A stretch of DNA of 46,577 nt, from the NCBI RefSeq assembly GCF_000340565.2, contig NZ_CP007203.1, positions 3,516,699 through 3,563,275 of the forward strand. Reading direction: 5' to 3'. The stretch is from Nodularia spumigena CCY9414 (lineage in GTDB: Bacteria > Cyanobacteriota > Cyanobacteriia > Cyanobacteriales > Nostocaceae). The notes under the pieces are model-generated. The model worked only from the letters and a program-made list of their open reading frames with translations, did not search any database and was not told the DNA's origin. Shown one piece after another: positions 34,073-41,651 of this stretch. Position numbers and translations under genes: made by a program. The first letter of the stretch is position 1. Each line of letters starts with the position of its first letter.

Positions 34073-35671
34073 ATGCGAATCTTACTGGTATATCCAATAT
34101 TTCCCAAAACCTTTTGGTCTTATGAGAAAATTCTAGAGTTAGTTGATCGCAAGGTTCTGTTACCACCTTTGGGTTTAGTCACAGTAGCGGCGATTCTGCC
34201 GCAAGAATGGGAGTTCAAGCTGGTTGACCGCAACATTCGCGCCATCACAGAAGCAGAATGGGCATGGGCAGATGTGGTAATTCTTTCCGCTATGATTGTC
34301 CAGAAGGAAGATTTATTAGGGCAAATTCAAGAAGCAAAACGACGTGGTAAGTTAGTTGCTGTGGGTGGTCCTTATCCTACTTCTGTTCCTCATGAAGTGG
34401 AAAATGTCGGTGCTGATTTCCTGATTCTCGATGAAGGGGAAATCACCTTACCCATGTTTATTGCGGCGATTCAACGGGGTGAAACTTCTGGTGTTTTCCG
34501 CGCCACAGAAAAACCAGATGTCACAGGTACGCCAATTCCCCGGTTTGATTTATTAGAATTGAATGCTTATGACATGATGTCGGTACAGTTTTCGCGCGGG
34601 TGTCCTTTCCAGTGCGAATTTTGTGACATTATTGTTCTCTACGGACGCAAGCCACGCACTAAAACCCCTGCACAACTATTAGCAGAGTTAGATTGTCTGT
34701 ATGAATTGGGTTGGCGGCGGGGTGTATTTATGGTGGATGACAATTTTATCGGTAACAAGCGCAATGTGAAATTGTTGCTGAAAGAGTTGAAAGTCTGGAT
34801 GGAAGAACATCAGTATCCTTTCCGCTTTGATACCGAAGCTTCTGTAGATTTAGCACAAGATCCAGAAATGCTGGAATTGATGGTTGAGTCTGGCTTCTCT
34901 GCGGTGTTCTTAGGAATTGAAACCCCGGATGAAGATAGTCTACAATTAACGAAGAAGTTTCAAAATACTCGCAGTTCCCTAGCCGATGCAGTGCAAACAA
35001 TTATTAAGGCTGGATTGCGGCCAATGGCTGGGTTTATTATCGGGTTTGATGGCGAAAAAGCAGGTGCTGGCGATCGCATTGTTAGATTTGCCGAACAAGC
35101 CGCTATTCCCTCTACTACCTTCGCTATGTTACAAGCTTTACCAAATACAGCATTGTGGCATCGTTTGAAAAGAGAAGGACGACTGCGAGAAAATCAAGAT
35201 GGTAACATTAACCAAACAACGTTGATGAATTTTCTTCCTACCCGTCCTCTAGAAGATATTGGCAGAGAATATATTGAAGCGTTCTGCACTTTATATGATC
35301 CAATTAACTATTTGGATCGTACCTATCGCTGTTTCTTAATGATGGGTTTACCAAAATGGAAAGCACCTTCCAAAATGCCTGAATGGATAGTTGTGAAGGC
35401 GTTACTAATTGTAATTTGGCGACAAGGTATTGTACGCGAAACTCGCTGGAAATTCTGGCATCACTTGTTTAGTATCCTCAAGCGTAACCCAGGAGTTATA
35501 GAGCATTATATCTCTGTCTGCGCTCACAATGAGCATTTTCTAGAGTATCGCCAAATTGTCCGCGATCAAATTGAAAGCCAGGTAGCTGCGTATTTGGCAC
35601 AAGGGACAGAAGAACCTTATGTATTGGTAGATAAAAAAGCTGAGGAAAAAGCCGAGGCGATCGCTAGTTAG
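34073..35671 (+). CDS. B12-binding domain radical SAM protein
   Basis: A 532-residue enzyme. The N-terminal Rossmann-like B12-binding domain spans about 1-150 (ILLVYPIFPKTFWS, GGPYPTSVPHEVENVGADFL). The radical SAM domain has the 4Fe-4S motif CPFQCEFC near residue 182, a following VDDNFIGNK and FLGIETPDEDSL. A C-terminal DUF4070-like region (DPINYLDRTYRCF) completes it. It would use B12 and SAM radicals to alkylate or rearrange an unreactive substrate, as in hopanoid or pigment methylation, but the substrate is unknown. It starts at ATG 34073 and stands alone, with a MITE 18 bp after its stop. Confidence 0.9.
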   Translation: MRILLVYPIFPKTFWSYEKILELVDRKVLLPPLGLVTVAAILPQEWEFKLVDRNIRAITEAEWAWADVVILSAMIVQKEDLLGQIQEAKRRGKLVAVGGPYPTSVPHEVENVGADFLILDEGEITLPMFIAAIQRGETSGVFRATEKPDVTGTPIPRFDLLELNAYDMMSVQFSRGCPFQCEFCDIIVLYGRKPRTKTPAQLLAELDCLYELGWRRGVFMVDDNFIGNKRNVKLLLKELKVWMEEHQYPFRFDTEASVDLAQDPEMLELMVESGFSAVFLGIETPDEDSLQLTKKFQNTRSSLADAVQTIIKAGLRPMAGFIIGFDGEKAGAGDRIVRFAEQAAIPSTTFAMLQALPNTALWHRLKREGRLRENQDGNINQTTLMNFLPTRPLEDIGREYIEAFCTLYDPINYLDRTYRCFLMMGLPKWKAPSKMPEWIVVKALLIVIWRQGIVRETRWKFWHHLFSILKRNPGVIEHYISVCAHNEHFLEYRQIVRDQIESQVAAYLAQGTEEPYVLVDKKAEEKAEAIAS

Positions 35672-35688
35672 TTCAAATATTCTTCTTA

Positions 35689-35861
35689 GAGGATGTTTGA
35701 AAAGTTTTGGGCGAATATAATTCGCTACTACACAAGCAAAGTCCGCCTCCGCGGACTAACGCAAAATTAAGGTTTTTAACCCGCGCAGGCGGGTTTTGTA
35801 TGTGTAGCCGCGACTTACAGTCGCCAAGGTGAGTAATAAATTAGACGTTTCAAACACCCTC
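35689..35861. mobile_element. 173-bp MITE with TTA target duplication
   Basis: The ends GAGGATGTTTGAAA and TTTCAAACACCCTC are inverted repeats with one mismatch, flanked on both sides by TTA (35686-35688 and 35862-35864), a likely target-site duplication. Inside are TCCGC/GCGGA and AACCCGC-GCAG-GCGGGTT hairpins, the latter followed by TTTG, so the element may terminate transcription of the radical SAM gene. Confidence 0.8.
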
Positions 35862-35874
35862 TTAGATTAATCTT

Positions 35875-35904
35875 TGTAGAGACGTTGTATACAACGTCTC
35901 TACA
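35875..35904. repeat. 30-bp perfect palindrome, second copy
   Basis: The same arms as at 23954-23983, except that the centre is GTATAC instead of GCATGC, so both copies remain perfectly self-complementary. It lies 13 bp from the MITE. Confidence 0.85.
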
Positions 35905-36015
35905 TTCTTTTTTATCCAGAAGCTTGTAAATATCATTAGAGCCTATATTTTGCCTTAATGGTGAGGTGAGGAATAATTATTTTGATTGTTGACAGTTTCA
36001 AAGCGCAATTATTAC

Positions 36016-36405
36016 TTATTTGAGCGTCTTGACATCAGGATAATTAAGAATCTTTGCATCAACAGTTAATAAATGACAATAATAAAACCTGGCTGTTGCT
36101 ACGATAAGTTGGTCAAATGGGTCACTATGAAAACCTTTTAATTGAGTTGAATCAACAACTATTGGTAGAGTCAAATCTAATAGCTGTACTCCAGGATAAG
36201 CCAAAGCAACTTCTAACCATTCATTAATAGATAAGGGCAGAATTAGTCTATTTTTTTCAACTAATTTTGCTACTTCCCAACAAGAAAGAATGCTGATTCC
36301 TAGTCCTGATTTCTGATAATCTTGTAACCATTGTCTGTGTTTTGCGGTCAGTCGTGAATCGTTTTGTACCCACCAAACCCAGATGTGAGTGTCAAGTACA
36401 ATCAT
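36016..36405 (-). CDS. PIN-domain toxin (VapC-like)
   Basis: A 129-residue PIN-domain ribonuclease. From MIVLDTHIWVWWVQNDSRLT, the first acidic residue is Asp5, the second cluster is SCWEVAKLVEKN, and the third is FHSDPFDQLIVATARFY with a C-terminal LLTVDAKI. This fits type II toxins that cut RNA. I use the ATG at 36405, which overlaps the antitoxin stop as ATGA, rather than five codons upstream. The upstream partner is the small protein at 36402-36644. Confidence 0.9.
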   Translation of the reverse strand: MIVLDTHIWVWWVQNDSRLTAKHRQWLQDYQKSGLGISILSCWEVAKLVEKNRLILPLSINEWLEVALAYPGVQLLDLTLPIVVDSTQLKGFHSDPFDQLIVATARFYYCHLLTVDAKILNYPDVKTLK

Positions 36406-36644
36406 TGCAAAACTTCCCAATCTTCTAAAGCAACAGGTTCTGTGGGGTCATCATACTGATATGGCTGTGTGTCATGCAAAGGATAAAGATTTTTATCTGA
36501 TTGGGATTTTGGATCGGCTTGATTTTGTAGCGTTTTAGCTGGCAAAATTATCACTTCCACAGCTTCGCCAGCATGAAAGGGTAAACCTTGCAATTTCAAA
36601 GTTCCATCTTCAGTTAAAATAACTTCGATTTTATGAGCGTTCAT
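36402..36644 (-). CDS. VapB-like antitoxin
   Basis: An 80-residue protein beginning MNAHKIEVILTEDGTLKLQG, with a short beta-rich N-terminus (LKLQGLPFHAGEAVEVIILP) like AbrB/MazE-type antitoxins and a disordered acidic C-terminus (QYDDPTEPVALEDWEVLQ) that would wrap the toxin. It overlaps the PIN gene by four bases. A GTG five codons upstream is a weaker start. It would repress its own promoter as such antitoxins do. Confidence 0.85.
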   Translation of the reverse strand: MNAHKIEVILTEDGTLKLQGLPFHAGEAVEVIILPAKTLQNQADPKSQSDKNLYPLHDTQPYQYDDPTEPVALEDWEVLQ

Positions 36645-36776
36645 CTGACAATTCCTCACGCTAAAGAATTTTAGATTATGTTACAAATAACCAGCCTTAT
36701 TAACCTGTTATCTGTAAAACTAATTCTGATGCTTTAGTTATTAACGAAGTATGAATCTCTGCATTATTCCTAACAG

Positions 36777-38837
36777 CTAATTCGTTGCTTGATGGCTTTC
36801 TTGATAAATTATTTCCTGAAACTGAATCATATCTTTTTGCGGGTCAGCGTGACTAACTTTGACTAATACCTGTTCTCCTAATCCTACAGAACGTTTAAAG
36901 AACATCGGCAACTGTAAGCCCAAATCTTCTAACAGAATTAGTGCTAAATTGCTGTCTTCTCGTAACCACATTAAAACTGTCACGTCCCAAACTTGGTCGG
37001 GATGACGGCGCAAATATTCTAAAGCCCAATATCTATTAGTTTGCCGTTCTACCATTGTGACTTCTTGGGTGGTAGAGGTGACTGTCATCATCACTTCTCG
37101 GAGTTGGTCGGCTGTAAAGGGTAAACTTTCACCCCGTAAGTGGGCTTTAAGTTGAAAGTGAGTCAGTAAGTCACTGTAACGGCGAATGGGAGAAGTTGCT
37201 TGAGTGTACGTATTTAAACCTAAACCAGCATGGCGTAAAGGCGTAATGCTCATTTCACTCTTGGGCATACAACGACGCATGGCGCAGGAGCGAACAAATC
37301 CGGCTGGGAGTAAAAGTAATTCTTCGTCTGGGGGTAATTCTGGTTGTGGTTGACCGCGAAAGGGCAAAGGTATATTGTGAGCTTGACCGTAACGGGCTGC
37401 TACTTCACCCGCCATAATCATCATTTCTGCTACTAATTGCCGCGATGAGGAATCATCTAAAATATCAATATCGATCTGGTCATTTTTGACTTTGATCGTC
37501 GCCTCTGGCATATTGATGCTGATGGCTCCTTGATTATACCGCCAAGATTTGCGCCGCTTTGCCCAGTTAGCGATCGCCTCAATTTCCGGTTCTGCTTCCA
37601 CACCTAACTCCAACATCTCATCCACATCTTCGTAGGTGAGGCGATAAGTTGGCTTGATAAAACTAGGATGAATGGTGTAATCTTCTACACCACCGCTTTC
37701 ATCTAAAACCACGCCAAAACTTAAGGCGCAAGAAATCCTTCCCTGTACCAAACTCATGGGACCAGTTGCCAATAATTCGGGGAACATGGGAACCATCCCC
37801 GTTGGTAAATATACGGTACTGCCCCGTTTTCTGGCTTCTAAGTCTAATTCATCTTCTGGGACTAACCACCGGGTAGGATCGGCAATATGCACCCACAACC
37901 GTTCTCGCCCATCTGGTAGTATTTCCCAACTTAGACCATCGTCTATCTCTGTGGTGCTTTCATCATCAATTGTATAAACCTTTAAATGAGACAAATCTAG
38001 GCGATTTGTATCTAAGTCAGTGGGGGGGAAATCCAAACGCTGTTGCGCCACTTCTAATACCTTGCTAGGAAACTGAACCGGAATTGACGAACGACGCACA
38101 AACAAGTTTTCATGGGCATCCCACCAACCTAAATCTATTAATAACTGAAAGGCTCCTGGAGGAGTTGCCGGACGACCCAGCATATTCATTGTTTCTAACA
38201 CTGGGGCTGGCGGCGGATAGGCACGAGCTAAAGTATCATAATTTACTCCCATTCGCACGACATCAGCCAGCAATGCTGCGTATTTTTCCAGGGCTTCTAA
38301 TCGCTGGCGGTCGTGGCGTTGCCATTCCACTGCTTCGCCTTGGAGGGCTTGCTCTACGCGAGCTAAAAATTCTTCTTGTCCCTTGGCTTTGAGTGCTTTT
38401 ACTTCTGTCTGGTGTTTGAGTTCTGCTACCTGCGCCGCCGTGCGTGGTTCATAGGCTTCTCCTTTTTGTTTGAAATAGAGTTTGTCTTCTGATAACAAGC
38501 AATGGGCAGCATAACAAGCAGCCGCTTCTGATTCGGAAAACAGCAGATTCGCCATTTGGGCTGGTGTGACTGTTTCTCCATCCTCCACCAGTAATTCCCA
38601 AGCTACTTCCAGACTGGAGGGATCTATATAAGGTTGAACTTGCCCTTGAAAACTGGCAATTTCAGAGGGTTTATAGGTTTGTCCGTTAACTGTATAAGTA
38701 ATTTGTCTAGGCGCGAGGCTGTGAGATTGACCACGTTCGTCTACTATAAACCAACGGGTTTTACCGTCCGGGCGGTCTACTACTCCCAGACGGCGATCGC
38801 CTTGAACCCTAAATTCAACTAGCGTACCCTTATCCAC
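36777..38837 (-). CDS. RNase II/RNase R-family 3'-5' exoribonuclease
   Basis: A 686-residue exoribonuclease that degrades RNA from the 3' end. The N-terminus starts MDKGTLVEFRVQGDRRLGVV. The catalytic RNB domain has the acidic cluster TIDDESTTEIDDGLSWEI near residue 292, HIADPTRWLVPED, a central RRKSWRYNQGAISINMPEA, and ATSPIRRYSDLLTHFQLKAH, all typical. A C-terminal S1-like segment follows (VGLGEQVLVKVSHADPQKDM). Length suits cyanobacterial members, shorter than E. coli RNase R. It is 283 bp downstream of rpsR on the same strand. Confidence 0.92.
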   Translation of the reverse strand: MDKGTLVEFRVQGDRRLGVVDRPDGKTRWFIVDERGQSHSLAPRQITYTVNGQTYKPSEIASFQGQVQPYIDPSSLEVAWELLVEDGETVTPAQMANLLFSESEAAACYAAHCLLSEDKLYFKQKGEAYEPRTAAQVAELKHQTEVKALKAKGQEEFLARVEQALQGEAVEWQRHDRQRLEALEKYAALLADVVRMGVNYDTLARAYPPPAPVLETMNMLGRPATPPGAFQLLIDLGWWDAHENLFVRRSSIPVQFPSKVLEVAQQRLDFPPTDLDTNRLDLSHLKVYTIDDESTTEIDDGLSWEILPDGRERLWVHIADPTRWLVPEDELDLEARKRGSTVYLPTGMVPMFPELLATGPMSLVQGRISCALSFGVVLDESGGVEDYTIHPSFIKPTYRLTYEDVDEMLELGVEAEPEIEAIANWAKRRKSWRYNQGAISINMPEATIKVKNDQIDIDILDDSSSRQLVAEMMIMAGEVAARYGQAHNIPLPFRGQPQPELPPDEELLLLPAGFVRSCAMRRCMPKSEMSITPLRHAGLGLNTYTQATSPIRRYSDLLTHFQLKAHLRGESLPFTADQLREVMMTVTSTTQEVTMVERQTNRYWALEYLRRHPDQVWDVTVLMWLREDSNLALILLEDLGLQLPMFFKRSVGLGEQVLVKVSHADPQKDMIQFQEIIYQESHQATN

Positions 38838-39119
38838 AACTCTCGCAATTATTTGGTGAACATTTTTTATATTTTTAAGTTCAGAGTTAGGAGTTTTGAT
38901 TCTTAACTCATCACCTCATTTTAGATTTTAAATTTTGGATTTTGGATGGAAAAATCAAAATTTAAAAAGGTTTGAAGCCACTGATTTGATTCATGGCACA
39001 AATTTAAAATCCCAAATCCCAAACCCCAAATCCCAGATTCTAGATTTTGAGCAACTACCTTCAGGTATGAAGTCAATCTAAAATCTAAAATCTAAAATCC
39101 AAAATTGAGTGACTTTTTC
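38838..39119. repeat. Low-complexity intergenic region
   Basis: About 280 bp of degenerate short repeats of the TAAAATC/CCAAATCC type, for example ATCTAAAATCTAAAATCTAA near 39077. Typical Nostoc-like intergenic filler; no gene seen. Confidence 0.6.
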
Positions 39120-39335
39120 TTAAGCTTCTGCATTGACAAATGGCAATAAAGCCACAATCCGCGCCCGTTTAATTGCTAATGTCAAGTCTCGCTGTTGCTT
39201 ACAGGTAAGTCCAGTAATCCGGCGTGGTAATATTTTTCCCCGCTCGGTAATATACTTACGCAACAAATCAACATCTTTGTAATCAATTGGGTCTCCTGGC
39301 TTAATGGGAGACAGGCGACGACGATAATAACTCAT
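39120..39335 (-). CDS. rpsR: 30S ribosomal protein bS18
   Basis: A 71-residue basic protein with [20 protein letters not shown], then [20 protein letters not shown] and [23 protein letters not shown], the complete bS18 pattern. It binds 16S rRNA next to bS6 in the small subunit. It starts 2 bp after the rpmG stop on the same strand; this rpmG-rpsR pair is conserved in cyanobacteria and plastids. Confidence 0.97.
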   Translation of the reverse strand: MSYYRRRLSPIKPGDPIDYKDVDLLRKYITERGKILPRRITGLTCKQQRDLTLAIKRARIVALLPFVNAEA

Positions 39336-39337
39336 CT

Positions 39338-39532
39338 TTACTTAATTTCCTTGTGTACAGTGTGTTTGTTGCAATGGGTACAGAACTTTTTCAGTTCTAA
39401 GCGGTTAGTCGTGTTGCGACGGTTCTTGGTGCTGGTATATCTGGAAACACCAGGCGATCTCTTATCTGGGTTAGTACGACACTCAGTACATTCGAGTGTC
39501 ATTATTATGCGGGCACCTTTACTCTTAGCCAT
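39338..39532 (-). CDS. rpmG: 50S ribosomal protein bL33
   Basis: A 64-residue protein with [20 protein letters not shown] and [20 protein letters not shown] then [13 protein letters not shown]. The four cysteines (CxxC...CxxC) mark the zinc-binding form of bL33. It is the first gene of the rpmG-rpsR pair. Confidence 0.97.
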   Translation of the reverse strand: MAKSKGARIIMTLECTECRTNPDKRSPGVSRYTSTKNRRNTTNRLELKKFCTHCNKHTVHKEIK

Positions 39533-39576
39533 AATCTTACAATACAGTCAAGCCTGAAGGGAATTAACACAAATTA

Positions 39577-40134
39577 CTATCTTCTCACACTTCGGCGCAT
39601 TTTTTCAACTAATCGCTGAATTTTTATATCTAACGAATAGCCCCGGCGCGACGAAACTATGAAAGTTCCAGCATAGCGGTCGTGTAGAGCTTGCTCCATC
39701 TGATTATCAGATAAAGCAGCACCACAATCAATTGCTAGGGGAAGTAATAGCAGTATAGCCGTGGGGTTAGCTCTGATGTTGCCCAAGGCAATTGACACCA
39801 AAAGCGCACCAATTCCGATTATAGCTTCTCGTTTGAGCAGCGATCGCAAGGTGGGAATTCTGCCTGTAATTTCGCCATTCCTAACTTCGAGTATTTTCAG
39901 GTCAAAAGCCCAACGCCCTAAGCTCTGCCCTTGATTGTTGTAAACTACCAGTATCCGAAAAATCACCCAACAGAACAGAAAAACGAGAATTTGCACCCAC
40001 TGGATACCGATTTGATTGCCTCCCAATATAGAACTGATTAACCAGACTCCCAGGAAATCTAGCCCTAATGCCATTCCTCTCCGGACAATATCAGCTTTGG
40101 GATAGTGTATTTCCGGGACTCGTTCTATAGTCAT
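39577..40134 (-). CDS. RDD-family membrane protein
   Basis: A 185-residue protein with four to five hydrophobic segments. The RDD domain is recognised by ADIVRRGMALGLDFLGVWLI (arginine and aspartates in the first helix) and by NNQGQSLGRWAFDLKIL, the usual GxSxGK-like loop. The function of the family is unclear; some members are ion exchangers. I choose ATG 40134 (MTIERVPEIHYP); a start 16 codons upstream adds a Ser/Phe-rich segment overlapping the divergent moeA leader. Confidence 0.82.
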   Translation of the reverse strand: MTIERVPEIHYPKADIVRRGMALGLDFLGVWLISSILGGNQIGIQWVQILVFLFCWVIFRILVVYNNQGQSLGRWAFDLKILEVRNGEITGRIPTLRSLLKREAIIGIGALLVSIALGNIRANPTAILLLLPLAIDCGAALSDNQMEQALHDRYAGTFIVSSRRGYSLDIKIQRLVEKMRRSVRR

Positions 40135-40187
40135 AAAAAAATAGAAATTTATTTTACTTGAAGATGACAAAATTGGAGTCATTCGCC

Positions 40188-41435
40188 ATGCTATCAGTTA
40201 GCGATGCCGAGGCAATTATTTTAAATTTGGTGCGACCGTTAGATCCGCAACGGGATATAGAAATTATAGATTTATTGGCAGCAGATCATCGCATTTTGTC
40301 CACCCCCGTCACCAGTAAATTAGATTTTCCCCATTGGGATAATTCGGCAATGGATGGCTACGCAGTTCGTTACGAAGATGTCCAGCAGCCAACCAGTTTA
40401 GAAATTGTCGAAGAAATTCCCGCAGGATATCAACCCCAGTCTACAGTCAAAGCGGGGCAAGCAGCGCGTATTTTTACAGGTGCGGTGATGCCAATGGGGG
40501 CGGATACTGTGGTGATGCAGGAGAAGACGCGCCGGGAAGAAAACCGGGTATTTATTTTGGCTGCGCCACAACCACAAGAATTTGTTAGACACAAAGGGGC
40601 TTTTTACCAAGCAGGAAAACAACTTTTACCTAGAGGAGTTAAATTACATCCGCCTGAAATTGCGGTGTTAGCTGTGGCGCAATGTGCAAAGTTAAGTGTT
40701 TACCGTCGTCCTCGTGTGGCAATTTTTTCTAGTGGTGACGAGTTGGTAACGCCTGATAAGCCCCTCCAACCTGGTCAAATTGTCGATTCTAATCAATATG
40801 CTTTAGCTGCTTTGGTGAAAGAGGCGGGGGGAGAACCATTATTGTTAGGTATTATTCAAGACAATCCAGATGCTTTGAGGGAGGCGATCGCCTACGCCAT
40901 AACTCATGCTGATATAGTTTTATCTTCTGGTGGTGTGTCTGTAGGTAATTATGACTATATTGATCAAATTCTAGAATCTCTGGGAGCTAAAATTCATATT
41001 CAGTCTGTAGCCATCAGTCCCGGTAAACCCCTCACCGTCGCCACTTTCCCCACTCCCCACTCCCCACTCCCCACTCCCCACTCCCCAATTTACTTTGGTT
41101 TACCGGGAAATCCTGTTTCGGCTTTAGTAACTTTCTGGAGATTTGTGCAGCCGGCTATGAGAAAGCTTTCGGGGTTGGCTGGAGGCTGGGAACCGGAATT
41201 TCTGAAAGTGCGATCGCATCACGAGTTAAAATCCAATGGCAAGCGGGAAACATACATTTGGGGTAGCTTGCATTTAATTAATGGAGTTTACGAATTTCAC
41301 AAAGCCGATGGTAGTCACAGTTCGGGCAATTTGATTAATTTAGCACAAACTAATGCCTTAGCTGTTCTACCTGTGGGTACAAAATTGATTTTTCCCCAAG
41401 CAGAGGTGCAAGTTTTACGGGTTGCGCTCGGATGA
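40188..41435 (+). CDS. moeA: Molybdopterin molybdotransferase
   Basis: MoeA inserts molybdate into adenylated molybdopterin to make molybdenum cofactor, needed for nitrate reductase in cyanobacteria. The 415-residue protein shows LDFPHWDNSAMDGYAVRYED near residue 45, GQAARIFTGAVMPMGADTVV, the VAIFSSGDELV and QIVDSNQYAL segments, ILSSGGVSVGNYDYI-like VLSSGGVSVGNYDYID, and FGLPGNPVSALVTFWRFVQP. I prefer ATG 40188 (MLSVSDAEA) with GGAG nine bases upstream over earlier starts. A heptanucleotide repeat at 41048-41089 adds a Pro/His/Ser-rich loop (PTPHSPLPTPHSPI) just before the conserved GLPGNP motif. Expression depends on that repeat keeping a multiple of three units. Confidence 0.95.
   Translation: MLSVSDAEAIILNLVRPLDPQRDIEIIDLLAADHRILSTPVTSKLDFPHWDNSAMDGYAVRYEDVQQPTSLEIVEEIPAGYQPQSTVKAGQAARIFTGAVMPMGADTVVMQEKTRREENRVFILAAPQPQEFVRHKGAFYQAGKQLLPRGVKLHPPEIAVLAVAQCAKLSVYRRPRVAIFSSGDELVTPDKPLQPGQIVDSNQYALAALVKEAGGEPLLLGIIQDNPDALREAIAYAITHADIVLSSGGVSVGNYDYIDQILESLGAKIHIQSVAISPGKPLTVATFPTPHSPLPTPHSPIYFGLPGNPVSALVTFWRFVQPAMRKLSGLAGGWEPEFLKVRSHHELKSNGKRETYIWGSLHLINGVYEFHKADGSHSSGNLINLAQTNALAVLPVGTKLIFPQAEVQVLRVALG
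41048..41089 (+). repeat. CCCCACT heptanucleotide repeat inside moeA
   Basis: Five CCCCACT units and a sixth CCCCAAT fill 42 bases, which is 14 codons and so in frame. Gain or loss of one unit would shift the frame of the last third of MoeA. Confidence 0.92.
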
Positions 41436-41446
41436 AATGTGTTTTT

Positions 41447-41638
41447 TAGGAGGAACGAACCACGAAGGACACATTCGCGCAGCGTCTCCCCTTGGGAGAA
41501 GAACACAAAGGAAAGAGGTTTCACCAGAGTTTTTGCGTAAGTCCTAAGTTTTTCTCAAGACTGCACCAAAGTAATTTCTTCCTTTCTTCCTTTCTTCCTT
41601 TGCGAACTTTGCGAACTTTGCGGTTCGTTTTTTCCTAA
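41447..41638. repeat. Inverted-repeat-bounded intergenic element
   Basis: TTAGGAGGAACGAACC at 41447-41462 and GGTTCGTTTTTTCCTAA at 41622-41638 are imperfect inverted ends. Inside lie a solo TGCGTAAGTCCTAA (the MITE end of 980-1081), a CGTCTCCCCTTGGGAGAAG segment like that in the nest at 1377-1402, and TTCTTCCT and GCGAACTTT tandem units. It fills the gap between moeA and the large kinase. Confidence 0.55.
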
Positions 41639-41651
41639 TTTTCCATCGTCG

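Noticed and set aside
39351-39557. Plus-strand 68-codon frame over rpmG
   Set aside because: Antisense shadow of rpmG, which is unmistakable.
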